Source of the DNA: Paenibacillus endophyticus
GTDB taxonomy: Bacteria > Bacillota > Bacilli > Paenibacillales > Paenibacillaceae
Length of the DNA: 64,000 nucleotides
Reading direction: 5' to 3'
NCBI RefSeq assembly: GCF_014192395.1
Contig: NZ_JACHXW010000025.1
Coordinates: 49,430-113,429 of the forward strand
Made by a program: the position numbers and the translations under genes
In this document: positions 52,726-60,795 of the stretch, piece by piece
How the letters are laid out: each line of letters opens with the position of its first letter
Position numbering within the stretch: the stretch's first letter is position 1
The notes under the pieces: generated by a model
What the model saw: only the letters and a program-made list of their open reading frames with translations
Told to the model about the DNA's origin: nothing
Databases searched by the model: none

Positions 52726-53658
52726 TTACAGGCTGCTAAGCGTTTCCGTAAGAACCGGTACGATTTGCGATTTGCGGGAAACAACGCCTTTCAATACCGC
52801 TTTGTTATCGGACAACGCCACGTTGTAAGCTTTCTCTACGGCAGCAGCTTGAGCGCCGAGTGCAAGCGCTACGGAATCGTTGTTAAGTATGTCCGTAACG
52901 ACCAGCAAGAACAGATCAAGTCCTTTTGTTGCGATAATATCGTTAAGAGCCGCTTCCAGCTCTGCTTGGCGGGAAAGAACATCGTTTGTATCCACCGCGT
53001 TTACTTGCGCGATTTCAACTTTGTAGCTGCCCATCGAAAATTCTTTCGCATCCAGGGAGATCAGCTGCGCAATCGTTTTGTCGCTCAGGTCTGCACCTGC
53101 TTTAAGCATGTCCAATCCGTAGCTGTCTGCGTCAACGCCAGCGATTTCGGCAAGCTCGCGGGCCGCTGCAACGTCTTGCTCCGTGCAAGTCGGCGATTTG
53201 AACAACAAAGAATCAGAAATGATTGCGGACAGCATGAGGCCGGCAATTTCTTTGCGGATTTCTACGCCGTTCTCCTTGTACAATTTATTCAGGATCGTTG
53301 CTGTGCAGCCTACTGGCTCAGCGCGGAAGTAAAGCGGCGCGCTTGTCTCGAAATTAGCAATGCGATGGTGGTCAATAACCTCAAGCACCTGTACTCTATC
53401 GATATCGTTCGCGCTTTGTTGGCGCTCGTTATGGTCAACCAGAATAACGGTATCCGTCTCGTCAGCCACGTTCTCGATCAAACGAGGTGCTTGGATTCCG
53501 AAATAATCCAGTGCGTATTGGGTCTCACCGTTTACGTCTCCAAGGCGAATCGCCTCAACGTCAGCACCTAGCTTTGTTTTCAGCTCAGCGTAAGCAATAG
53601 CTGATGTAATGGTGTCGGTATCCGGGTTTTTGTGCCCGAAAATAAGCGTTTTAGTCAT
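52726..53658 (-). CDS. ppaC: Manganese-dependent inorganic pyrophosphatase (class II)
   Basis: 310 residues, normal. DHH-superfamily metal motifs: FGHKNPDTDTI (H8, D12, D14-type ligands), VDHNERQQS, VIDHHRI, and PVGCTATIL. The C-terminal DHHA2-type domain ends VVSRKSQIVPVLTE, with the substrate-binding SRKSQ segment. Hydrolyses pyrophosphate to drive biosynthetic reactions in the cytoplasm. Monocistronic, with its own terminator. Confidence 0.96.
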   Translation of the reverse strand: MTKTLIFGHKNPDTDTITSAIAYAELKTKLGADVEAIRLGDVNGETQYALDYFGIQAPRLIENVADETDTVILVDHNERQQSANDIDRVQVLEVIDHHRIANFETSAPLYFRAEPVGCTATILNKLYKENGVEIRKEIAGLMLSAIISDSLLFKSPTCTEQDVAAARELAEIAGVDADSYGLDMLKAGADLSDKTIAQLISLDAKEFSMGSYKVEIAQVNAVDTNDVLSRQAELEAALNDIIATKGLDLFLLVVTDILNNDSVALALGAQAAAVEKAYNVALSDNKAVLKGVVSRKSQIVPVLTETLSSL

Positions 53659-53776
53659 TTCGAGATCTCCTTAAAGGTTATTTGTCGGCAGAGCCTTTAC
53701 AACGATTAGCGGCTCAGGCCCTTTGGTACATTATACACCAGACGCGTAGGCGACGGCATATTAGAATAAAGAGCGA

Positions 53777-55498
53777 TTACACGATAAAACGTTTATTCAA
53801 TGAAGTAAGCTCATCGGACATTTCGCGAATTCGCTCCGCCGACGTGCTGACTTCGTCCATCGAAACGATCTGAGCGCCAGAATTCGCCGCTATGCCTTCG
53901 AAATGCTGGGCTGCAACTCGGGAGATTCGCTCCATCTCCTCAACGGAGGCCGCTACCTCCTCTGATTCCGCAGATACTTCCTCCGAGGCAGCCGACACTT
54001 CCTGCAGCTGCACGTTGACCTGCTCCAGACCGCTCACAATAGATCGGAAAGCCGCTCCGGCATCTTTGACCAAATGAAGCCCCGTCTCGACTGACTTCGT
54101 GTTCGATTCCATATCAGAGGACAGCTTGGCCGTTTGCTCCAGAATAGCGGAGATTAATTCCCCGATCTGGGTCGCCGATAGCTGGGATTGCGACGCAAGC
54201 TTGCGAACCTCCTCTGCTACGACAGCGAAGCCCCTGCCGTTCTCTCCGGCATGAGAGGCTTCGATCGCTGCGTTCAGCGCAAGCAGATTCGTCTGCTTCG
54301 CAATGCTTGCCATCATGTTTGTAATCTCACCAATTTCTCCCGATCGGCTTGTCAAATGCTTCGTTGCGGCCAGCATGGACGATGCTGTTTCATGGATCGT
54401 TTCCATTTCGGCCATCGCATGAATAATGAGTTCGTTGCCGCGCTCCGTCTGGTCCATCGTCTCCTGCGCCACATCCGACACAATGGCTGCCGATTCTGTA
54501 ATGCGAAGCATGCTATGTGTCATCCCTTCAACCGCCTTGGTCATATCCGCTGCCCGCATGACCTGGATGTTGGCCCCTCCAGATGCATCCTGAATGCTCG
54601 CGGCAATTAATCGGCTTGCTTCCGTTGTGCTCCTCGCATGATTCGTGACGCCCTCCGAGGTATGGAGCAGCCGCTCCGAATTGTCACGCATGCTGCGAAT
54701 TACCGTGCGCGTGTTCGTAACGAGCTGATCGAAGGTATGGGCGAGATGGCCGATTTCATCCTTGCGGCTCGTCCTGATCTCTACCGTCATGTCTCCTTCC
54801 CTAACTCTGGCTACCTGTGAGGTCAGCTTCAACAGCGGACGCGTCAAATAACTGGCCAGCAAAAACACGAGCACGATGCCAGCGGCGATTATGGCGCTTG
54901 TCACATAGAGGGTGGCCTTGCGATTATCATCCATCAGCGCGTAGACATTCGTCGCGTCAAAGTCAGCCCCCACGATACCGAGCAGCTCACCAGCCTCATT
55001 CTTCAAGGGCACATAGGCAGTTATAGTCGCCCCATATTCAGAATCATTCGTCAGCTCGCCGATTTGCGGCACGCCTTCCTCGAACGTTGCTACCATTCCC
55101 GGGTATTCGTTCTCTTCGGGATCGCCTAGCGCGGAGAAGTCCGCAGGATCTACGTCCAATGGTGCCCCGTCGACTACATAATAATAAACGGTTTTGCCGT
55201 CCAACTCCGACTTCGCCAGCGTATAGACGTATTTCAAACCGTTCATTTCTCTCATTGCGTTCAGTTGCTCCCGCAGCTTGAAATAGTAATCGGTTTCCCC
55301 CTCTTCCACGCTAAGCTTCGCGAAAGCCTCCACATCCACCAGCTTGGCTGCGTTCTCCGCCACCAGCTGCGCCTGTGCTCCTAACGATCGCTCAACAAGG
55401 CCGGTCGACGAGCGATAGATGGTCATACCGAGCACGATCCCAGCAAGCAAAATCAACATGGAGAAAAATAAAACCATTCTCGTCAATAAGCGATTCAA
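53777..55498 (-). CDS. Methyl-accepting chemotaxis protein
   Basis: 573 residues. Membrane helix 1 at about 8-28 and helix 2 at about 198-220 enclose a Cache-type extracellular sensor (YYFKLREQLNAMREMNGLKYVYTLAK, then GIVGADFDATNVY). HAMP (about 220-275) and the cytoplasmic signalling domain with the conserved hairpin tip IAKQTNLLALNAAIEASHAGENGRGFAVVAEEVRKLA follow. No C-terminal CheR-tethering pentapeptide. Transmits an attractant or repellent signal to CheA. No chemotaxis partner genes in the window. Confidence 0.95.
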   Translation of the reverse strand: MNRLLTRMVLFFSMLILLAGIVLGMTIYRSSTGLVERSLGAQAQLVAENAAKLVDVEAFAKLSVEEGETDYYFKLREQLNAMREMNGLKYVYTLAKSELDGKTVYYYVVDGAPLDVDPADFSALGDPEENEYPGMVATFEEGVPQIGELTNDSEYGATITAYVPLKNEAGELLGIVGADFDATNVYALMDDNRKATLYVTSAIIAAGIVLVFLLASYLTRPLLKLTSQVARVREGDMTVEIRTSRKDEIGHLAHTFDQLVTNTRTVIRSMRDNSERLLHTSEGVTNHARSTTEASRLIAASIQDASGGANIQVMRAADMTKAVEGMTHSMLRITESAAIVSDVAQETMDQTERGNELIIHAMAEMETIHETASSMLAATKHLTSRSGEIGEITNMMASIAKQTNLLALNAAIEASHAGENGRGFAVVAEEVRKLASQSQLSATQIGELISAILEQTAKLSSDMESNTKSVETGLHLVKDAGAAFRSIVSGLEQVNVQLQEVSAASEEVSAESEEVAASVEEMERISRVAAQHFEGIAANSGAQIVSMDEVSTSAERIREMSDELTSLNKRFIV

Positions 55499-55726
55499 CC
55501 AAAATGCCCCTTCCCGAATAACAAACTAATGTTTACACTATTTTACAAGATTCGACGGCATTTGTTCTACTATTAGTTTTATAAATACCCAGCTGATATA
55601 CGCAAAAAAAGCTGCCCCTCGCCATCTACAATGACTTTTGGAACAACCTTTTCTAGTTATCTACTCAATCGGTTTCATTGACAATATCTGCTGCACGAAT
55701 ATTACCCAATCTTATCTTGGCTTCCT

Positions 55727-56314
55727 TTATTCGTTTAACCATACTTCCAACGTACCAAAGGTGCTTTTAGCTGCTTCAATGACTTGCTGAGCCGCTTCCT
55801 CTGAGTCAATCGACTGCTCCACCTGCTCACGAAACTCAGCCCACTTGGCGCGCGTTTCGGTGCCGTATGCGTTAAAATATTCCGTGCCTTTGTTTTCCTG
55901 CTCTGCCAGGGGAAGAAATTTACGAACCTGCTTCGTAATGATTTGTCCGCCCAGGGTCGAGCCTTCAATGACATACATATAGCCAAGCGCTTGCGGCACC
56001 GTGTAAAGCTCCGGCAGCTTGCTGCATTCCGGCAGGTTCTCAATTTCTTGCAGGCTTAGCCCTAGCGTATGCAAATCACGCTCGAGCAAAGGTGATTTTG
56101 CTCTCTGCCCCATAGCCTCTCCGAATTCGCCCCAACCTGACAATTGGGCAATCAACCGCTCCGCAGGCTTAATAAAGCCATAAAACTTCTCCAAGTAGCG
56201 AACGTATTCGTCTTGCGTCAAGGTTTGATTCATAATGGCTTTGGCATAGGGATTGCTCTCGATCTGAACGTGATTCGAGGCTGTTTCTTCGCGCAAACGG
56301 GTCATAATGCTCAT
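55727..56314 (-). CDS. Biliverdin-producing heme oxygenase
   Basis: 195 residues, the HemO/BphO size. Proximal heme His H15 (ASNHVQIESNPYAKAIM), distal-helix motif IEGSTLGGQIITKQ. It cleaves heme to biliverdin, iron and CO. No bacteriophytochrome gene is adjacent, so the likely role is iron release from heme, not photoreceptor chromophore supply. The upstream region carries a two-copy repeat with small palindromes that could be operator sites. ATG behind AAGGAG. Confidence 0.9.
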   Translation of the reverse strand: MSIMTRLREETASNHVQIESNPYAKAIMNQTLTQDEYVRYLEKFYGFIKPAERLIAQLSGWGEFGEAMGQRAKSPLLERDLHTLGLSLQEIENLPECSKLPELYTVPQALGYMYVIEGSTLGGQIITKQVRKFLPLAEQENKGTEYFNAYGTETRAKWAEFREQVEQSIDSEEAAQQVIEAAKSTFGTLEVWLNE

Positions 56315-56342
56315 TCGTCATCTCTCCTTTTTAATAAATAAA

Positions 56343-56429
56343 CAAAATTGGATAATCCATAACGTCAGGCTTGCTTCATTATCAAGCAAATTGGATAACC
56401 AATAACTTCAGGCTTGCTTCATAAACAAG
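56343..56429 (-). repeat. 43-44-bp tandem repeat upstream of the heme oxygenase
   Basis: Two imperfect copies (56343-56386, 56387-56429), each containing AATTGGATAA..ATAAC.TCAGGCTTGC and TTCAT..A.CAAG, followed by a partial third. Copy 1 holds the palindrome TGGAT-A-ATCCA and copy 2 TTGG-ATAA-CCAA. The repeats begin ~30 bases upstream of the start codon, within the expected promoter region. Confidence 0.75.
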
Positions 56430-56600
56430 CTAATTTGGTCCTATTTCCATTTCTCACAGCAAGTGGCATATCTTTCATTATAAACGCTCGTATTTCAATA
56501 CCCAAATAGAAATATCTTATACAGCCTTGCGAAGCGCGCAGACGATAGGATGGCTTCTATTGGTCGATGATTGCCATCATCCTCTACTGCTGCGAGCCCT

Positions 56601-57821
56601 CTAATACACCTGCTCCTGCTCCCATTCCCCGGCAAGCAATCCCGTATCCGGCAGCGGCAAACGCAACGCCTGCATGGCTTCTTCCAAAAAGCCCGCATCA
56701 TACTTGATAGCTGCATCATGTATAAAAAAACCGCCCTCAAGCCATGCATTCTCTTGTTTCAGCAGGTTAAGCGTACGGATATCTTTCTTATATAAAGCCG
56801 AATCCCATCTTATTTTTTTCACGACACGGCCCATCAGATCGGCAGGAATTCCTTTCATCCGCCCAATGATCTTACCGGCTTGCGCTGGCTCGCTGCGAAG
56901 AAATTGATGTACGCGAAGATGCGCCTTCAGATAGGCCACGACGACCTCGCGGTTCTCACGGACCCAGCTCTCTTCGGCAATAACCCCGGCCAAGTAGTCC
57001 TCGACAAGCTCCTCCTGAAACAAAACCTGTCCCGTCCCATGATATTGCACGATGCTTAAGTAGGGCTCTACCAGCATGCCGCACTCTACCTGCTTGTGAA
57101 CGATGCCGGCCATCGTTGCGTCCATATTCTGATGTACGATTTGATTGGGACTGCCGCCGACTGCGCTGAGCAGCTTCGACAAGCGATAGCCAGGGCTCGA
57201 CTGTGCTACGGTACGCATCTTGAGCTTTGATATATCGGTTACTTCGCGAATGTGAATGCCCTTGCGCACAACAAGCGAGATCCCATTTCCACGCGCTGAC
57301 TTACCATCGAAAGCGAGCAGGATAGACTGGAACGAAGGAAACAGCTGTGCCAGAGAGCTGCTGAGCGCAATGGGATAATCCCCCATAGAAGCAATCTGCA
57401 CGTGTCCGCCGATCATTCCCTTCAAAAGCTCCGGTCCGTTGGCGGCATCCACCCATCTCACATCGCCCTTGCGTCCCGGCAGCATTCGCTCCAGCTCCTC
57501 TTCGAACCAGCCAAGCTCCTTCATTAGGGCAGAAGTCCATACGTGGGCATAGCCGCTTTGATAACCAATTGTTATGGTTCCCTGCTGCTGGCTTGCACCA
57601 TGCTGAGACGCAGCTAAGTCAATGGGCGATTGCTGCGGTATGCCAGAGGAATGATGCTTTATCCAGCTCTCCAGCTCTAATTTATCGATCAAGATCTCTT
57701 TGCCAAGCTTCGTGAAAGGCAGTCGTTTCTGCTTGCGCCATCTGTCAAAGGTCGATCTGCTGACCCCAAGCATATCCATTGCCTCATGTATCGAAAGTAG
57801 ATTGAGCCGCTTATCGACCAT
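56601..57821 (-). CDS. HTH_17 (excisionase-type) DNA-binding domain fused to an SsuA/NMT1-type substrate-binding domain
   Basis: 406 residues, no signal peptide or lipobox. Residues ~8-55 form a MerR/excisionase-like winged HTH (LSIHEAMDMLGVSRSTFDRWRKQKRLPF, LGKEILIDKLELESWI). A Gln/Ser linker (about 57-80) leads to a full periplasmic-binding fold of the aliphatic-sulfonate/nitrate type (about 81-395: TITIGYQSGYAHVWTSALMKELGWF, VQIASMGDYPIA, SPGYRLSKLL, IVHQNMDATMAGI, GMLVEPYLS). Because it lacks export signals, the binding domain must sense ligand in the cytoplasm. It is divergent from an operon encoding an exported binding protein of the same superfamily, so a one-component regulator of that operon is the natural reading. 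Confidence 0.88.
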   Translation of the reverse strand: MVDKRLNLLSIHEAMDMLGVSRSTFDRWRKQKRLPFTKLGKEILIDKLELESWIKHHSSGIPQQSPIDLAASQHGASQQQGTITIGYQSGYAHVWTSALMKELGWFEEELERMLPGRKGDVRWVDAANGPELLKGMIGGHVQIASMGDYPIALSSSLAQLFPSFQSILLAFDGKSARGNGISLVVRKGIHIREVTDISKLKMRTVAQSSPGYRLSKLLSAVGGSPNQIVHQNMDATMAGIVHKQVECGMLVEPYLSIVQYHGTGQVLFQEELVEDYLAGVIAEESWVRENREVVVAYLKAHLRVHQFLRSEPAQAGKIIGRMKGIPADLMGRVVKKIRWDSALYKKDIRTLNLLKQENAWLEGGFFIHDAAIKYDAGFLEEAMQALRLPLPDTGLLAGEWEQEQVY

Positions 57822-57856
57822 TCAATGCCCGCCTCCTTTGAATTGCCAAAGCCAAT

Positions 57857-57967
57857 ATCGTCATTCAACCTCGTTCATGGTCATTTATCGTCATTTCGTT
57901 GACACTTCCTCTGGATGGATCATATAGTCAATTATAGAAATTAATCCTTAGTAAGTCTATAGGATTA
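57857..57967 (+). promoter_or_regulatory. Divergent promoter with phased GTCATT repeats and an inverted repeat
   Basis: SigmaA-type promoter for the uptake operon: TTGACA (57899-57904), 18-base spacer, TATAGT (57923-57928). GTCATT occurs at 57860, 57880 and 57890 (10-base phasing; the outer two lie in ATCGTCATT), ending 4 bases before the -35, where an activator would contact RNA polymerase. Downstream, TAATCCT (57942-57948) and AGGATTA (57961-57967) form an inverted repeat with a 12-base spacer, near the expected transcription start. Confidence 0.6.
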
Positions 57968-57998
57968 TTATACATTCAAACCATAGGAGGGTTACTAC

Positions 57999-59048
57999 AT
58001 GAAAGTATCATCGAATAAAACCATTCATATCATGTTCATCTTGCTGCTCGCTTCCGCCTTGGCGCTCTCAGCCTGCGGCAAGAAGGAGGACACTGTTACT
58101 GCAAGCACCTCGGCTGATGGAGAACCTGAGGTAGCAGAGCTCCGCTACCAAGGCTGGACCGGCTCCGTATCCTTTCCCGAGCTTGCGGAGGATCTGGGTT
58201 ACTTGGCGCCGCTGAAGCTGAAATATATCGGAAACACCATAAGCGGACCGCAGGATATTCAATCCGTCGTCACGGGCGACACTGACTTTGGCGGTGCCTT
58301 TAACGGAGCCATCGTCAAGCTGATAGCGGCAAAAGCCGAGATCACCTCCGTGCTTGCGTATTACGGATCTGATGAGAGCACCTGGACCGGCTATTACGCT
58401 CTCGACGACAGCCCCATCAAGACAGCCAAAGATTTGATCGGCAAAAAATTCGGCATGAACACGCTCGGCGGTCATCACGAGGCCGTTATCAAGGAATATT
58501 TGTACCGTGCAGGGCTTACGCTTGATGAAATCAAACAAGTAACACTCGTCGTTGTTCCGCCCGTATCAACGGAGCAAGCGCTGCGCGACAAGCAAATCGA
58601 TATCGCATCGCTCGGCGGCATTTTGCGAGACAAGGCACTTGAGCGCGGAGGCATCCACCCCCTCTTTAAGGATACAGACCTGTTCGGCGTCTTCAGCGCA
58701 GGCAGCTATGTGCTCTCAAACAAATTTATAAAAAAGAATCCGAATGCGACTCGGTTGTTTGTCGAAGCGACAGCCAAAGCGATTGAATGGGCTCGCACTA
58801 CCCCAACCGAGGAGGTCGTTGCAAGATACGAGTCCATCATCAATAAGCGCGGCAGGAAAGAGGACACCTCATCGGTTAAATACTGGCGAAGCACTGGGGT
58901 TGCTGGCAAAGGCGGCCTCATATCCGATAAGGAATTCGACACATGGATCAACTGGTTCGAAGCTGAAGGCTCGCTTAAAAAGGGCCAGGTCAAAGCAGCC
59001 GACTTATATACGAATGAATTTAGTCCCTACTTGAATGAAACCAAATAA
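57999..59048 (+). CDS. SsuA/TauA/NMT1-type substrate-binding lipoprotein
   Basis: 349 residues. Signal peptide with lipobox LSAC (Cys about 26). Binding domain: ELRYQGWTGSVSFPELAEDLGYL, then GPQDIQSVVTGDTDFGGAFNGAI (ligand-site region), FGMNTLGGHHEAVIKEYLYRAGL and PVSTEQALRDKQIDIAS. It delivers an oxyanionic or sulfonate-like compound to the permease encoded downstream. First gene of a four-gene operon that ends with a flavin monooxygenase. ATG behind AGGAGGG. Whether the ligand is a sulfonate, a sulfur-containing aromatic or an amino-polycarboxylate is open. Confidence 0.92.
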   Translation: MKVSSNKTIHIMFILLLASALALSACGKKEDTVTASTSADGEPEVAELRYQGWTGSVSFPELAEDLGYLAPLKLKYIGNTISGPQDIQSVVTGDTDFGGAFNGAIVKLIAAKAEITSVLAYYGSDESTWTGYYALDDSPIKTAKDLIGKKFGMNTLGGHHEAVIKEYLYRAGLTLDEIKQVTLVVVPPVSTEQALRDKQIDIASLGGILRDKALERGGIHPLFKDTDLFGVFSAGSYVLSNKFIKKNPNATRLFVEATAKAIEWARTTPTEEVVARYESIINKRGRKEDTSSVKYWRSTGVAGKGGLISDKEFDTWINWFEAEGSLKKGQVKAADLYTNEFSPYLNETK

Positions 59049-59072
59049 TTCACCATTAGGAGGAGCTTGCGC

Positions 59073-59951
59073 ATGACAGCCAAAATCAGCATCCAGCATG
59101 TCCAGAAATCTTTTCGCATCAAAAGAAACCTGGGCCACCTCGCGGAAAACACCCAGCCAATATCGGCTTTGCAGGATATTAACTTAGATGTAAAGCAAGG
59201 AGAATTCATGGTCATCGTCGGGCCAAGCGGCTGCGGCAAATCTACCCTTCTCGATCTGCTGGCAGGACTTACGAAGCCCAATAGCGGGCAGATCCTGCTC
59301 GATAACAAGCCCCTTGCAGGACCTAACCTCGACCGGGGAATCGTGTTCCAGCAGTATGCGCTGTTTCCATGGAAGACGACACTCCAGAATGTGGAGTTCG
59401 GGCTTGAAGCCAAGGGAGTCGGCAAGAAAGAACGCCGCGAGATCGCTCAGCAGCATATCGAGCTCGTCGGGCTCGCAGGCTTTGAGAACCGCTTTCCGCA
59501 TGAGCTCTCAGGAGGAATGAAGCAGCGCGTAGCCATCGCTAGAAGTCTCGCTTACGATCCCGAGGTGCTTCTTATGGATGAGCCCTTCGCCGCGCTGGAT
59601 GCCCAAACGCGGGAGACCCTGCAAAGCGAGCTGCTGCGAATATGGGAGGCAACGAAAAAAACGATTATTTTCATTACTCACGGCATAGAGGAAGCCGTCT
59701 ATCTGGGTCAACGCGTTGCCGTTATGACTTCCCGGCCTGGGCGTATCAAGAAGGTCATTACCATCCCTTTTGAGGCCCGAACAAGCGAGGAGGATTTGCG
59801 TGCCAAACCTGAATTCGTGCAGCTTCGCCATGAAATATGGGATTTGCTCAAGGATGAGGTTAGCAGAGCCCAGGAGCAAGAGAAAACCAAGACGTTAAAA
59901 AGCTTCTCAAACGGAAAATCGACTTTGAAAGGGGTGGCCGGCGATGGCTAA
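59073..59951 (+). CDS. SsuB/TauB-type ABC transporter ATPase
   Basis: 292 residues from the ATG behind AGGAGG (a TTG six bases upstream is possible). Walker A GPSGCGKST, signature LSGGMKQR, Walker B VLLMDEPFAALDAQTR, H-loop ITHGIEEA. The PLAGPNLDRGIVFQQYALFPWKT segment is typical of nitrate/sulfonate/taurine importers. It carries a ~35-residue C-terminal extension (QEQEKTKTLKSFSNGKSTLK). It overlaps the permease start by 8 bases. Energises uptake with the neighbouring SBP and permease. Confidence 0.94.
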   Translation: MTAKISIQHVQKSFRIKRNLGHLAENTQPISALQDINLDVKQGEFMVIVGPSGCGKSTLLDLLAGLTKPNSGQILLDNKPLAGPNLDRGIVFQQYALFPWKTTLQNVEFGLEAKGVGKKERREIAQQHIELVGLAGFENRFPHELSGGMKQRVAIARSLAYDPEVLLMDEPFAALDAQTRETLQSELLRIWEATKKTIIFITHGIEEAVYLGQRVAVMTSRPGRIKKVITIPFEARTSEEDLRAKPEFVQLRHEIWDLLKDEVSRAQEQEKTKTLKSFSNGKSTLKGVAGDG

Positions 59952-60780
59952 CAGCAGCACAGGGGAAACAGTCGTTTTACGAGATAACAAGAGCTTAGAA
60001 GCACTGGAATGGTCACTCGCTAAGCTGCGGAGAGCTTTCAAATTTTCAATCGTCATTTTGTCGCTGCTTGTTTTCTGGGAGATCGCGCCGCGTGTCGGTC
60101 TCGTGAATGTAACGTTCTTCCCGCCGCTTACGGAGGTGCTTCAAGCATGGTGGCAGCTGTTCATATCCGGGGATCTCGCGGAGCATATGACAGCCAGCCT
60201 GTTAAGGTCAGGCGGAGGCTTCCTGCTCGCCATCGTCATCAGCATTCCGCTCGGCCTCGCAATCGGCTGGTGGAAGCCGGTAGCGGAATATTTGAACCCG
60301 CTGCTGGAGCTAATGCGGAATACGGCGGTGCTCGCTCTTCTCCCCGTGTTCATTCTACTGCTCGGACTTGGCGAAACGTCGAAGATTGCGATCGTACTGT
60401 ATGCTTGCTCCTTCCCGCTTCTGCTCAATACGGTAAGCGGCGTCAAAAACGTCGACCCGCTCTTGATCAAATCGGCACGTTCCATGGGTCTCACTTCGGT
60501 TCGTCTGTTTTACAAGGTCATCCTCCCTGCTTCGCTGCCAACGATATTCGTAGGCATACGCCAAGCAGGCGCCAGCTCTATCCTTGTGCTGGTAGCCGCT
60601 GAAATGGTAGGCGCGCAGTCTGGGCTCGGATATTTTATCCAATATGCCCAGTTCAACTTTCAAATCCCGGGGATGTACGCAGGCATCATTACTATTTCCT
60701 TTATCGGCGTTGTCGTGAATTACTTATTGGTTGCGCTGGAGAAACGTTTAACGAGCTGGAAACAAACCTATAACGAATAG
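59944..60780 (+). CDS. SsuC/TauC-type ABC transporter permease
   Basis: 278 residues, six helices (first at about 35-55, SIVILSLLVFWEIAPRVGLVN). The domain opening FFPPLTEVLQAWWQLFISGDLAEH and the EAA loop KSARSMGLTSVRLFYKVILPASLPTIFVGIRQA are the family standard for sulfonate/nitrate/taurine permeases. It overlaps the ATPase by 8 bases. The C-terminus ALEKRLTSWKQTY is usual. Forms the channel of the importer. Confidence 0.94.
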   Translation: MANSSTGETVVLRDNKSLEALEWSLAKLRRAFKFSIVILSLLVFWEIAPRVGLVNVTFFPPLTEVLQAWWQLFISGDLAEHMTASLLRSGGGFLLAIVISIPLGLAIGWWKPVAEYLNPLLELMRNTAVLALLPVFILLLGLGETSKIAIVLYACSFPLLLNTVSGVKNVDPLLIKSARSMGLTSVRLFYKVILPASLPTIFVGIRQAGASSILVLVAAEMVGAQSGLGYFIQYAQFNFQIPGMYAGIITISFIGVVVNYLLVALEKRLTSWKQTYNE

Positions 60781-60795
60781 AAGGGTGCGATCAAT

